64,000 nt of DNA, from positions 430,194 to 494,193 of the forward strand of contig VXBP01000417.1 of the NCBI GenBank assembly GCA_013400115.1. Reading direction: 5' to 3'. This stretch comes from Rhinopomastus cyanomelas (taxonomy: Eukaryota > Chordata > Aves > Bucerotiformes > Rhinopomastidae). Positions 35,901 to 50,900 of this stretch are shown here, piece after piece. How positions within the stretch are numbered: the first letter of the stretch is position 1; each line of letters starts with the position of its first letter. The position numbers were made by a program, and so were the translations under genes. The notes under the pieces are model-generated. The model did no database searches. It was given only the letters and a program-made list of their open reading frames with translations, and had not been told where the DNA came from.

Positions 35901-38900
35901 ACATTTTCTTACTTCTCATCATACTGGGGGTTCAGAGTTTTTTTCTTAACAGAAGTCTTCTTCCTGCTTGTCCATCTTCTATCTGGAAGCAGGTATATAC
36001 GAACGTATGGATCCACTCCACGATTGGAAGAAGGTACCAAGTTTCTGTTAAAAGAAATACAGTGCTGAGAAGTAAGGCAGATTCTCCCACCACGTGTTTT
36101 ACTACCTTGTCTCACCCAGAACCAGACTGACTCTTCCTGGGCCAGACCTGGGAGCTGGCTGGTCACTTACTGGAGTTAGTTAACTCAGTTAACATTTACA
36201 AATTCACTCATAGGTGTCAGCCCTTGTCATGATACCTGTCATGACATCCTAGGACATGCACTGGCTATCAGTGCCATTCAAAGGGAGTTTTGGGTGGATG
36301 AAGTTCAAGGCCAGCCAGCTCCAAGGCACCTTGGCTGGGCAGCCTGTGCTGCACGTGGTTCTGCTCCAGAGCCACGCTGCGCGTGTGACACAAGCCCAGA
36401 GAGCTCTCTTCCTTTCCTCCACAGACACACGTAAGCGATTGTCAGCGGTACCTGCAGCCATTCACCAGCACGACGAGACTCTGCCGGATGGAAGCATAGC
36501 GCACCGTCAGCTGAATCTCTCCCAAAGGCATTTCAGTCCCGCTGCAAGACAGGTGCACAGTCAAAGCTTTGCAATGCAGCTATCTAGCACCACACACACA
36601 CACACCCAGCAGCACAGAAGAGGACAGAAGCTGGTGAAGCGTTTTCAGCCAAACCAAACTTTCAGTTCTTTTTGGCATCCTAAGGTTGCTGTAGGTGGAG
36701 CAGTCAGGCACACGTCACAAGCTCCTTCGAGGATGTACGTTTGTACAAAATGGGACCTTTTCCAGGTCTCATTCTGCATGTTACAGTGATTTAATATCCA
36801 AAATGCTTCTTTACAACAGCCTACAAATGAGGACCACGTTCTGTTGCTCAGCTAGCCCAGAAGTACTCGCCTGAACAGCTGGAGCTAGGCTTGATGTTCA
36901 GATTTGTAACTGCGCTGATGCCCTCTTAATTCAGGTGGATCCTCTTTGCTACTTCAGTTCATTAAGAATTGTCCTAGCTCCATTCTGCACCCTGAAAAAG
37001 ACTGATCCCACTCTGTCCTCCTTGACAGAGCGGTCTACCTGCAGCTCACACTTAGCACTGTGGGAAGGACACACACACACACACACACTTAGCCACAAAA
37101 GCATTGTTCACAGCACTGTCTGAGCTGTACAATCTGTTGGATAAGACACAGCATCCAACACACTAAGCTGACAGACATGCTTATCAGGAGTTTGTGTTGT
37201 TTTTGCAGAAGTGAGACTCCCAGCCTCCTGTTGCTAAAATCAGGAGCATGATGGGACTCGGGATATTCTGCGTGAGGGGCTCTTAATACAAAGTCAACAC
37301 ATGTAGCACCTCTTGGGAGAAGAAAATGCTTTCACTTTACACCTGATGGATTCCTGTGGACTGGAATACTTAGGCCATTTGAAACCCAAGATTCCAAATG
37401 AATTAGCAGTCTTGAATTCAACTGCACACAACAGCAACATTAAACCTAAACCTTCCCAAAAGAACAACAATTCAGCAGGAAGAACCACCTACTTATGAAG
37501 GTCCAGATTGCTGCTACTTAATTCAAAACATGAAGAAGGCAGAGAACCCAGTGAAGCAACGCTGGGCGCAAGGCTAAGTTCTTGCACAACTGGCAACGTG
37601 GCCACTACTGCTGCTCTGCTCTGCAACGCTGATGATGGGGGATGCTCTGGATTGGGCTCATGCTCCGTTTCGTTAAGGCCAGCAGTTTCCGTTGGTGCTG
37701 CTGAACTGTCACTTGCGTCCAGGTCTTCTCCATCATCCTGTTTTGGCAGCGACTCAAGCGCTGCCGAGTCTTTGCTCACTGGAGGTGCTTTTGAGGCTTC
37801 TGGTTTTGGCGGGGAGGCAAACTTTTGCTGGTTTCCAGCCCTCTCCACGACACGCACGGGACCTTGCTTTGAGGCACTGACACCAGACTTGACTCTCTGT
37901 CCATCGGGTTCTTCAACATTCAAGGCCTAAAAATCACAAGGGAGTAAAATAAAGCACTGAGGTTGATGCCAGCGTTACCCCCGGGAAGAAAATTCACCAC
38001 GGAACTGTAACAAGCATGAGTCTGCCATTAGGGATGAAAGAGGCCTGTAGGATTAGCTGTGACATTCTCTTCCCGTGTCCCACAGTGTCCGATGGAGAGC
38101 ACAGTGAGAAAATTCCTACGCATCAGTCTCTTACTGTTTAGCAGCTTTGATTTCTCTGCCTACACTCTCTCACTCTGCTGTCATGACGAGGTTTTCAGCA
38201 AGGGCACTGCACAAAGTTTTAGGAAACCTCAGGGGTACCTCTCAGCTCCACCGCGTCCACTCTGAATAGCACTCAAAGACCCTGCCAGGTCTGTACTTTC
38301 TACTTGTCTGTGCTGCGTTTCTCCTCACCCACCTTCCACCTCTTTGCCTGGTCAGAACTGGACACCAACCGCTGCAGAAGCCGAGTGAACACAGCAAAGA
38401 ACAACTTACCCGCAGCACAAGCTTCATCTTAATGAAGCTGTCTGAACTGGAATGATCCAGCTGAAATCTCTGATCCAGAGTCATGTCTGGGTCCTTCAGT
38501 AAGTGGGAGAGTGACACCACTGATGTTCCCAGGGCACTATCCCTATCCTTGTCTTTTATCTGTAAGGGGGAAAGAACTCATTTTACTACACAGCGACGTG
38601 GAAAGCAAACCGTGGGGAAGGGCTCAGTACGAAGGTATCTCAGAGACCAGAGTCACCTTGTTTACTTCAGGACACACTATCAAGTATGGTCCCTTCCAAA
38701 CAGGTGCTGCCAATATTTCAGGAGTGTAACAGATTAGTGTTTGGAGTAAAAATCCCTTTTCTAACTATGCAGAGAAGGAACTGGCAGCTCCTTGTCTTTC
38801 CTAATCTGCTCTGGGGAAAATGTCCCTGTCAGCTGGGATGACAACTGGTCAAACGTTTACAGGTGTTTTAGGTAACAGTTTGTTTAGCCCCTTCAACCTC

Positions 38901-41900
38901 AATAAACCTCCTAAGTTCAAATCCACTTCTGTAGCCAAGGGCACAGCCACAGAACTAGCTGTGACAGCAGTGAGTGCTGGAGAGATACAGGACTTCTTAA
39001 AGAGCCAAAATACCAGGGTGAAGAGACAGAGCTCTGGTTGAGAACTGCGAAGGCTGTGTCTCTGACAGTAGCAGACTCATGGCTTTTCTATGCACAGGCC
39101 TGTACACAGCCTCCTTTGCAGCCAGAAACGTCCTGTACTTGCAACTAAGACATGGAGCAAGGGTAGGTACCAGCATCATTTAACAGAGAAATCCCTCTGC
39201 AACAACAGGTGCTTCTTCCACCTACTAAGTAGGAGAGGGCCGCAGCATAAACCCACAGAAACATTCAGCATGCTAGTGCACGTGGCCAGGGATGTGCACT
39301 CAGTCTTCAAAAGAAAGATCTCTTACCTCAACGTGAAGTGACTGGGAATGAGCACTGTGGACAAAGAAGGTGAAAGCCTGGCCCCACATGGGATCTCTGC
39401 TGAAATTGCAGGTCTGCAGTGAGAAGATTGTGGCATGTGTGTTAGCTTACTCTGCCAGCAGCAAAGAACACCACGACTCTGATCTCCAGCAAGGGCCACG
39501 ATGACCCTCGTTTTTATTCAGTGATGCTACAGCCCAGCTCTATGGAGTGAAATTTCCAGGTCAGAAGCATGCAGAAGCCAAGTCTCAGGTAAAACCAGAA
39601 CAACTTCCGCAGGGTGTGGAAATGCTGAAGAACAAGTCTGATGAGCTGTGGCTGGTCCCAACCAGCACTGCCTGGACCAGCAGCCTGCCTCACCTACAGC
39701 AAGGCACCGTTCCCTCCCTCCCATCTCTCCACTCAAGGAGCCTGGGTGCTGCCTGCAGAGTGCAGGCACCCAAAGCCAGCCCACAAAGCTGCAGCGAGCT
39801 GCTAGGGAACACGTCAGGAAAGCTAGAGGGGCAATTTGAGGGGGGCAGAGTGCGTGGGAAGAGTAGGAGAGCACAGCTTCAACACAATCCACTTCAAGGA
39901 TGAAAGAACATGGAAAGCACCCATGGGGCCTGTGGTTGAGTCTGCTCCATAGATCAGTTGCTTCCGTCAGGCCACAAGCGCTGGCACAGCAAGGGGAAAG
40001 GAGCAGGGAAAAGCTGGAACTCTGCCCTAGCTTGGAAGAGGCAGGCGATGCGGTAGGGAAAAGGAAAAAGCAGAAGGTCAAAGTGCAAGCAGAACCCAGT
40101 TTTTGGATGGAGCAAGTGGGAGCCTCAAAGGAAAATAGGTGCCAGTTCTGAATGCTCATGCAGAGCCAGCATCATTCACTCCTATTTGTGGGGTGTCCAG
40201 AAGAACAGAGGGACATCCTCATCCACATTCAGCTGCAGGGCAATAGACATGACATCTACCAGGAGGGCAGAACTCGGCCGTTACTCAAATGGCAAAAGCA
40301 AATATTAAATAATAAAAATGAAACTGAAAGTGAGGGAGATTCGGAGACATCTTGTCCAGGTTAAAAAAAAACACCCCAAAAAACCAATAATCAGAGAAAC
40401 TGTGAAGCACAGGAGCCAGGAAACCCTGATGAAGGAACAAGTACCAGTTTGATGCAAAGGACACTCTTCCCTGAGAAGGCATGAATCGGACTGGAGATCT
40501 ATCAGTTTTTCTTCTTCAGCCCTTGAGGAACTAGAGTATCTTGATCAACATGACCTTGTGGCCATGAACACAAAGCCACACATCTCTTTAGCAGTTTGAT
40601 CAAACACAACTCAGTGACACAGCACTTCCACATGGTGGTTGACTCTCACTTCTCAGCCTCCAGAACTACAGCTCTTCACATCAGCTTCACTAGGCCTGCC
40701 AGAAGTAGGACTAGTAGCCCCTACTTTGGGCTACTTGGAGATAGTCATCCATAAAATAGATAGGATTTAAGGAAAGCAGAGGAGTCAAACAGCCTCACCT
40801 TGCTTTTCTGAGTCTTGTTTCCTACTGTGAGCAGGACAAAGGAGGAAGGTTCTCGTTCTGTCCTCTGTCAATTAAAACAAGGTAAAAAAACAAAGCAGAA
40901 AAAAAAAGAAGAGGCCTTTAGCGTTTACAGAAGCAATACCCAACCACTGTTCTTACTTGAACTAAGTTGCTGGCTAACTGTCAGTAGTTTTCAGATGTGT
41001 GGGACATGTGAGGAGTGCAGTGCACAGGAAAGACTCCAGCCACAACCCTTCATCGTCTTAGCCTGCACCATCAAGTGTAGACATTGAGTCCAAGCTTTAT
41101 GTGTTTAGGTTTCAACAGGTGAACGGTTAAAAATGTGCCAGAAGCTGCAAGGGAACAGAGACTTGAAGGCTCAGTGGGAAGTCTCCATCATTCCTGAATG
41201 AAACTGGACTCTCAGAAGTGGTTTCCAAGGAGTTGCTGTTAAACAGCCAGAAGCAAGTCCTCGATATCAGGTAACGATTCCTTTGCACAAGCAGCGTTGC
41301 TGAACCTGTTGTACCGCGCTGCTCTGCACTGATGCCACAGAAGTTAAGGCTGAGTACCGGGTCTTGGCACAGCACTCGCACCAAGTGGTACGGCCAGGTC
41401 CAGAATTAAGGACTATCACATGTCATGTGTAGCACTGTGCCATCTAAACTGTAAAGACTGTGCTTATGAGGGCAGCGACTCAGAAAGAAGGCAGCGGCAG
41501 AAAGGGTGACATGACTTAATCTGATGTCTGGAGGCTCCGACCCGAGGATAAAATAAAGACACAGCCACACACAAATAATTCTGTGCTGCATTTCCCCTTG
41601 GACCTTTTATACTTTCACTGGGATGAAAGTACTTTGAACCCCTGGTCACTTCACTTCTGACAGCAGAGAGATGACTCTTTCTAACTACAGCCAGTTTCAG
41701 TTGCTACGATACTGCATAATCGTTTGGCAAGCATGGGAGAAGAATATGAATTTTTACCTTGAGGTACTTGTTATTTTTGATCTTCTTTGCTCCACATTCA
41801 CCATTGGAATACTCAAAGTGGTTTTTCTGTATTAGTAAAAGAGTATTTAAAACAACTACTTTGTGGGTGTTATAAAGCAGGTTACGAGTGAAGGCTGCCT

Positions 41901-44900
41901 GCATGTGGTCTGTACTTACTGGAAGGTTGAAGGCGCTGTCCAAGTAGACTACCAGAATAGCTGTAGACAGACCCTTCTTATCCTGCAAAGGCCAGGAAAG
42001 ACAAAACAAATCATAAGGTAGACATGATCACCCATGAAGGACAATGTAAAGTACAAACTAAATTCAAAGGGAAGTTTCTGAAAGCTAATCAGCTCTTCAC
42101 CTTTCTCCTAGAACTTGCAATTTAGAGGAGGGCAAGCCAATACAAGATGACAGTTTCAAGCAGACCAGTAAGAAGAGGTGTGAGCCTTTACAATCCACTG
42201 GCCTTAGTGCTCTTCAATCTCTACAGTGCAGAACTGCCTGGATTTCTCAGTGCAGCAAGACACCTACACACATGTTCAACATCAGTAACCCTGCATGAGC
42301 AGAATAAAGGCTGGACACCATTTTCTTTCACTTCAGTGGAACTGAAAAGCTTTTCCTCATGAAGAAACAGCATCCTTGGAAGATGGGCTTTATCCAAGCC
42401 ATTGTGCTGGACAAGTAAGACACTAGTTGGAACCATGGCCCTGCCAAGCACCAGTATTTGTCTCTGACTAGCACTGGAGTCCTACACAGATTCTGGATGA
42501 AGAGCAAAGGAAAAAATTCCTCAAAGAAGGGAACTGGGAGAGGCCACTGTGACCTGAGTCTGACAAAGCTTTGCTAACTCAAGCAAAAAGTGCTGCCAGA
42601 TTGGGGTTACTCCCGAGTTACTAAAGGACCTGAGGCAAGAAAACATCCTTCCTCTTCAGGAGGGGCAGAGCACATTACAACTCGTCAGACAAAAAACAAA
42701 GTCCCATGCGTTTGCCTGAGGTTCTTAATCTTACACACCCCTTGGCTGGTCACTGGACAGGGACAAGAGCTTCTGAACCCTTTAAGCAAATATACTCACC
42801 TCATGTAGATTTTCTTGATCATTTACCAGTGAAAGCCACTCGAGCTTTAAATGCAAGTGTCCGCTTGTTGTCTTACTTAAGGGAAACCACTACATGGAGG
42901 CAATAAAGAGTCTCTTGAGAACTGTGAAGCTTTTACATATACACTGCAGTCAGAATTATGTACAACGATGACGCACACAATATGAATTGTACTTTGAGTG
43001 CCTTAGCTTGCATTTTTGATACTTAGACTATAGCACATCCATCTGCTCAGAAACACAAGCAAGAAAGAACAAAATTAAGATACCCGTACACATGCAGAGA
43101 ATGTAGATACTTCTGAGCAGCAGCAGCAGTACAAGACAGACACCCTGGCATCCTTTAAAGAGTGTTGGGTTGCAGGATGAACCACAGTAAGACTGGATCA
43201 GTCTACTTCACAAAACTTTATCTGTAGCCTCATACAAAACGTTTGGTACATGCAGGACACAAGACATCAACAAGATACCCCACTGCTGGCTCAGCATAAC
43301 CTCAGGGCTGTCTGAGGTTGCCAACTTGATTGTAAACTTTATTTCAAACAGCTGCTTGAAGCTTTCTGAGCAAAGGTGTTCTCTTTCTTGTGAATATAGC
43401 ACAGCGTGAGTGCACAGGGAAGCTTTAGGCACGCAGGAACTACACAGGGGCCGAGAGAGCGCACAGATGTGTACGTGTAAGCATGCACTACCAACCACAT
43501 GAAGAAACATGCCATGATCTTTACCTCATCAACAGTTCTGTCATTCATTACATCCACTAGGCTTATAAGCAAACTGAAAGACAAAAAAGCAAAGGTTTCA
43601 GTGCATGCTGCAGCTGCGGGGAGAAGGAACCACCACCAAAAAAGCCCACGCTCAAACCTGTTCCAAAGAACAGCTTCTCCACCAGAAGCCTTCCCCTTCA
43701 AACAGTTCCAAAACTGAACCAGATTTGACACAAACCCTGAGTCATGTAACGGCTTCTAGGATTGATCCTCTGCAGGAGTTAGACCATTCTCTACCCTGAT
43801 CAAAGTTCGCTGCACTAGGACCTAGGAACCTTGTATCACTTGTGCCTGGACAAAGGGAATGGCTCTCTGAGCAGGACACTTCAGTGTGAATAAACTGGGT
43901 GCCTGCTGCAGAGGTTACTGAACCCTGAGCATGGGTCACGTTTATTTACCTGCCCATAAAGTCATCTTTATCTGGATCTTCATCATACAAATCCACTTCT
44001 AAGTCCTGACCAGGCACTTCATGAACGACAAACTGGAGGAAAAAAGAGTTTCTGATTAAACATAAAATCACACAGATTCATACAGACTCAGGTTGTGGTC
44101 AAGAACAGGATACTTCACAGCTGTGGAACAGAGATATTCCCTGCTGTTTCGTGGCTAATTCCATAACAAATACAATTGATTATAGATGAAAATATTTAAA
44201 AACCAGTTTGCCTGGTTCTGAACTGCAAGTTAAATCCCCTCAAACTGGTATCCCTAATATGCAGAGAAGAATCAATGCTAGAGCAGGCTACAGCTGCACA
44301 GACTGCTGCACTGATTGATATTTAAAGCAGCGCTTTGCACCTCCTCCAAAACCCCACAAATGTAAATCACATCAACCTGAACGACATTTCAACTTTGCAA
44401 TGTAAATGTTAACTCATTTCAGGGACAGAAATGTCTCAGTCAAGTAACAAGGAAGTCCACCTGCTCCAGTGCAGTCTAAGAGAAGATCCTCCAAGCACAG
44501 GGATGTAAACGGCTGTGCCTCCTATAGATGGAAAGATCAAAGGATTCAGTACCTCAAATGTCTCATTCCAAACAGGATTAAGATCTCGGGAAACTGTCTT
44601 GCTTCGATACTGCACCGTGCCAACGCGAAGAAGAGCGTACGGGTCCGATTTCCCCCTGATTGCACCGAGGAAGCTGTCTTTCTGGACGAGGTTTTCAGCT
44701 TCTAGCAGGTGAACCCTCACTACTCCCTGAATAAAATCAGATACAAAATAGGTCATGAAAATGTGATCTTGGGATAATTATAATAGGCTGCCTCCTAAAG
44801 TGGTTATTTCAGGCAGCAAGGGCAGTCACCATGGCAGTTTTGCAAAGACATGTATTCTGATGACAGCTACATTAAAATACTTTTCCCACCGTTTACCTCG

Positions 44901-47900
44901 AGGGGAAAAGAACCCACCCCAAAACCTCTTTAACATACACAATCCAACCCAGATAACTGGAATTGGGTAGGAAATACCCTCCAATTCATTTTCAAGTCAG
45001 AAACATACACATGCACACAAGATTACAGCCACAGTCAAATCAAGTATAAAGATCAATTCCCACTGACTGAAGGGGGAACCAAGCACCCACGGGCAGGTAG
45101 CTATTCTATTGATGAGTGGCCATGCCACTTCCCTTTGGTGGTGCAACACTACTATTTTGCAACAGTCAGTCATTTATATCTACCTTCATTAGAAAATGAA
45201 TTCAGTATTTGATGGGTAAAGGAGACTGAAGATCTGGACACTTAAGCATTTAGGAGATCTGTTGGGTTTTTTCTTTCTTGAACGTTTTTCTCTGAGAAAG
45301 AAACATCTGAGCTCCCTATTCACACTGCTTCGCAGCGTTTGTGAAAACATGTAAGTAGCCTGACACTCTTTGCTCACATATTTACCTTCTCTAACCAAAG
45401 AGCTGTGGTATTCTCAAACGAGACTGAGGCTTTACACTGGTAAATGAACTCGGTGTCAACACAAGACTTCTACGCCATGTGCAGAGGGTAGGACCCCACC
45501 AGACTACCTCACCCCTTATGAGTTACCCAACACCTGCTCTTACATTTCTGAAATATCACCTACAGAAAGTCCACAGTTGAGGCAGGAACCTGTGATGCTA
45601 AGCTTGCATGCACCCACGTTGCAGCAAATGCACGCTCAGGCAGGTTGACACCATCACTGAAAAAACCACTCACGTGAGGGATGGGGAACCTCAAGTTGGC
45701 AATGTTCAAGTTCTTTTTGAGAGGCACTGTGATCCTGTTTGGTAGAACCAGACGTGCAGCAATGAAGTCTTGAATTAGTGAGTCTGACATTACACTGCAA
45801 GTAAGGGAAAAAAATACCCAGCATAAATCTTTACAGAATTTCAGTTACAATGAAAGAATGAGGCTCAGTGAAAGGAAGGGGCACAGTGGGGACAGTGAGT
45901 GAAATGAGTGACACTGCCTACCTGCCCCCAAAGAGTTATCACCATTGGAACAGGCTGCCCAGGGAGCAGCACAGCCACCATCCCTGGAGGTATTTAAAAC
46001 ACGTAGATGTGGTGCTGAGGGGTGTGTGTTAGTGGTAACTTGGTAGTGTCAGATTTATGGTTGAACTTTATGACCTTAAGAGTCTTTTTCAAACTAAATG
46101 ATTCTACGAAACAGTACCTACAGCTGTCAGCAGCAGAAGAAACTCATGCTTGTGACATTTAGCTTAGAGTAAAAGACAAAATGGAGAGTGGCTCAATACC
46201 AGAACTCATCACCACGGGCGGATCTGTATCACTGTGTGAAGTTAGACTGTCTCCTATCAATAATTCACATCCAGCAGAGGTGCTGCAGAGGAGAACACCA
46301 GCACGGAGCAGCCTTCCAAGGTCCCTTTCAGTCTGACTCCCTATCACTCTGCACGTAATAGCTGTTACCTCGCCACACACACACACAGGGCAGGCACCCG
46401 TACACACGCGGGGATGTTCCAGCGTAGGGTTACTAGGGCTGGATGTGAATTTGTCTGATGAATGGAAGCTCAGGCCATGTGACTGAGATCTTCATGCACC
46501 CAGACAAGTCTTACAAATTCCTGTGCTTTCTGTTCCTTGGAAATGCCAATACCAGGGACAGACAAGGTGAGGAGGGAATCAGGAATTTTCAGCATTTCAC
46601 AGGGTACTAAAGACCTTGGGACTGGTTGTTTTCACACTTACAACATGTCCCCAGTGCACACTGTTGTCTGCTCTGGCTACATACTGAGTCCTTACTGTAA
46701 AATGGAAGAAGACAACCACATTCAAAACAAAATCAGTTTGGTGTTTTATGTTACTCTTTTTGTTTTACAGAAGATCAAGCTAAAGATGAGATTCCATATC
46801 TTTGTATGCTTGGCACTAAGAAGGAAAACCTTGTCTCAAGTAACTAAACCTCTGGTGCACATTCATACTGGCTGAACTGTGGGTATTACATCTTGGGAGT
46901 CCAGAGAACTTTTCAGTCTAATTAAAACTTGCACACTTCCAGCTTTTCAGTACAAATATTTTCTTTACAACTGCTGTTTGCACAGTGGGGACAATCAATT
47001 TGACCTGTTTCTCTTGCAAGAGCTCAGATGAGTCCGAATTCGTACTCCAAATGTGACATTAGGAACCTGAAAGACCTTGGTCAGGCTGTTGGCTTTCCAG
47101 TCTGAAAATGCCCATAGAAGATCACAGAACTGTCTCTTCTCTGGGGTTTCCAGGTACACTCAGCTAAACACTGCTTGTACATAGGGGCAGATGACCGATC
47201 CAGTTTCTTTGTCTCTTAAAGACCAATTCATTTGAAAGAGAGAGCTCTTACTCAACCTGTACTTCAGCCTATTCATGGCCAGGCATGCTTTGCTCCTCTA
47301 TGTCATGTGCAGTGCAGATGAAAAAGCCAGAGTTTATGTGTTTAAATTGCTGAGAGAGAACCAGGGAGTGAAAATTTTGGAGAACAAATTTGCACTTAAT
47401 TATATGAGAGGCTGTAGGTTGAAACACCTACATAACTTCTCCCTGCAGAGATTAAGGAAACCACGTTAGACAAGAGCAGATCAATTCTAAGGAACAAGGA
47501 CAAAGTGAATCTTCAATCTGGAGAAGCAGCATGAAGCTTACTGTACTGGAAAACTCTAAGAAAACCTCACTGTTCAAGTTTTATTTATGAGAACCCAACC
47601 AAGAGGCAATGGGGAAGAGCTACATTTTCTGAAGAACTTCATGGCTGAGTAGATGAACACATCAAGAACACATTTCTCCTTAAAAATCTAGTGCAGGAGG
47701 CCTTTTCATGGGTGGCATCCCAGTTCAGAGGGACTGCAAATCTATGTTCCCTTGCCTTTTATCACTTTAATTAAATAAACTCAAGCACAAACTGTGGGTC
47801 ACCTATGTCTGCTCATCCACCTTTGCAAGGAACAGGTACACAGGAGAGAGTAGAGCTCTTTTTTGATGTTATAGATTACTGCAGTTTTGGGGATTTACTA

Positions 47901-50900
47901 TTTCCATCCTAAGTCCCAAGTGCAACGAAGGCTTTGAAGCAATTTTGATAGAACATAGGAAGCAGCTTCTTCAGGTTTTGCAAACTTCACAGCCAGATAC
48001 GATAGCATGAGTGTCAGCAAAACACCTTTTACACAGCACTCTTTAGAGTAACTCTGACCATTAATGGAAAAAGCCATTCCAGCTTCCAAAGGTCTCTAAA
48101 GCAGAATAAAGTGAAGCAAAACAGACACTCACTTAATCCCTGGGACATCCAGGAGGTTGCTCATGCCCGCCCAGTTGATTTCCAAGTGCTGCAAGAACAG
48201 GAAGAAATACTACAGCATTAAAATTTATTTCAGAACAAAGGCAGAATTTAAGCACCCAGCCCCTAGCAATGGCCACTGGCAGATGCCCTTGGGTCATGCA
48301 CAGTAAATGCTCTACCTAGTCTTTGAAGTTGTTTCCTCATCCTTTCACTTAGGGGCTGGCCTAAGCCCTGAGGCAGGAGGGCTTACAAACACCACTGACT
48401 TCTAGAGACTATTTCTGCTCACACAATAAATGTCTTTATTTCATGTGCTACATCAAAATACAAAACCACCTCATCTAAGATCAAAAACGTATGACTTCTA
48501 TGAACTCAAGCAGAGGACAGCCCACAAGGAAGCAAAGCTGCATGCTGTAAGATAACATTTCTACAAGACTAGAAGGTTTCTCATAATCTATTAAACCACA
48601 GTTCAATTACAAGGCATGTGTACGGCAAGCTTTCAAAGCACAACCATGGCTGAAGAGTCTCCAAGATGACTGCATTTAACAAGTCTACAGGTGGGAAGAT
48701 CTAAAACCCACCTGCCTGAAACCTTGCTGAAAGGGCGTAGGAAATAGGTCCTGTGCTGTCACCACCTGAAAGTCCTCCCATTCTGAGTGTTAAGTCAGTA
48801 ACTTTTTTAGGCACTAGAGGAGAAAAGGGCAAACTCATTGCGGCCCTCTTGGAGCTCAAGAGGAGCTTCAGGAGCAATGAGGAAGTTGCTGTTCAAACGC
48901 CTTCACTGTGAGGCATTCACAGTCACACACTTTGGGTTACCAGCGATGAGCAGCCTGTCTCACTCAGGGAAGACCTATCCATGCATTAAGAAGCAAGAAG
49001 GCTGCAGAGTGCAGTTCACTACTGACTCACCGGTTTCTGCATGAAGAACAGGGTCACCGCCCCAATGAACGGAGCATCGGTTAGAAGGGGTTCCAGTATC
49101 ACCCGCAACGTCCCATACAACTGCAAACAGGACAGACCGAGGAAAACCCAGTTAAACGTGATTTTAAAATCCTACCTGAAATGACTTTATTTAGAACTTC
49201 ACAACAGCAATGACCTCCTCCCCTCCTAAAGCATTGCTACTGATATCAGTCAATGCTTTCTGAGTTTGTGGAGCCTCTGCAGTCCTGACTGCCACACAAC
49301 GGAGTGACCTGCCTATCAGACTTCAACATTGTAAGAGAGAGGTGGTTGGTCCAATCTACACCAGTCTATGAACACCCTGGCAGAACTGGCTCTTCTTAAG
49401 TTCTCCACCAACATGCATCTCCTCTGAACTCCAGTAGCAGAAGCTGGCCCACAGGAGCTCAATGCTCTAGCACTGACCCCATTTAAGAGTCACACCAAGA
49501 AGTTTGAAAAGTGGCGTTTAGGTGCTTTCCATGGAAGGCATCATTTCACAAGCCAAAGCGCACGTCAGTAAAGCATTCCAAGCCTGCCAGCTGGTGGCTT
49601 GCCAGTTAAGCGTCACGACCTTCCTACTGGGATGTCCTACCTCCTGCCACACGCAGCCCCGCATGGCCAGTGGTAGCTCTACACGCACCTGTACACCTTT
49701 CACTCCGAGACTGAATTTCGATATGTCCATGTGAATCTCACAGTCCCCTACGTAACTGAAAGAAAAGTCTCACATTATTCCATGGTTTGCAGTAGTCCAA
49801 CGAGAAATTTTTCGTATAAATGAAACTAGTTTCATGATTGACATGACCCCATAAGCAGAGATGGAATCTCATGCACCTGAAAAGGCAAAGTTGAGCAACT
49901 GAATGAGGACCAGATCTTCACAAGATAATCACGGCAGTCACCCGGGGTATTGATCCACTTGCAAAATGTCAAAGCAACATCCATGTTTCAAGGCTACTTT
50001 TCCCATTCTTAAGACTGGCAGTTGGCTGAGGCAAGCTCCATCCAAGGAGGGAATAACTCAAAATTCCAAGTCACAGCAATTGCCCTCTTGCTTCCTTCTA
50101 TGTCCAAGGCCTGATTCCACCCCACAAGGTGGTGACACAGTTCCCAGCCATCCTGCCATTACATATGGGGCCTTCACCGTGCTCACAACCATTAAGTTCA
50201 TAGATCACCCTTGCACACAACCCAAAAACCCACTTGAAGGATGAATTCATTACTAAAAATAACCTGGTTTCCTTGAGGCTGAGCTAAAGGATGACTTAGA
50301 TGAGATTTTTGGTCAGTTGCCATGGAGAACATCAGGCTTTAAATAAAATGAATGCTGACTGCAGTGCTCCTGCAATTTGGAAAACACCTCAAGACTTTAA
50401 CAGAAGTGCAAACATCACCTTATGCAGAAACCAATAGCCACACCCCGGGGAGCAGAACCTAAAAGATTTGTTGATGCCTCTGGCAGAAAACCATTGAAAG
50501 GAGCTACCAAGTTCCCTTTCAGGTCTCTGAGATAGAGCTCCTTCTGGATGCAGACACACAAACACCCTGCAGGTAAAGCAGGTTGTAAAGGTACCACAGC
50601 ACAGCAGATGCCATGCTTGCTGCCTGCACATATAATTTTACCCTATAATCAAAGGAAAAGGATAAGATTTTTTTCTCTGAACACAGGTATATGGGCAAAT
50701 AACACTGCAGTTGCCACTAATTCACACTTCAATTAGCACATACACAGAAAAGACCTGCCAAGGACGTGTAACCCTGTCAATCCATCTTCATTTTGCAGCC
50801 AAAGTTCTCCAACATTTGTTTACAGAGTCTCTTAACAATTTTAAAATCTCATAATGCACAAATTAAAGCCTTTGAGCACGCTCATTTCTTAAACAACCAG

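Noticed and set aside
36256..36789. 177-codon plus-strand frame at 36.3-36.8 kb
   Set aside because: It is antisense to a real ESYT3 C2C exon (36452-36541) and runs through a CA repeat, with no homology.
39527..40159. 210-codon open frame on the minus strand inside an ESYT3 intron
   Set aside because: It has no recognisable domain and a Cys/Ser/Leu-rich composition, overlaps open frames on the other strand, and ESYT3 splices past it in phase.
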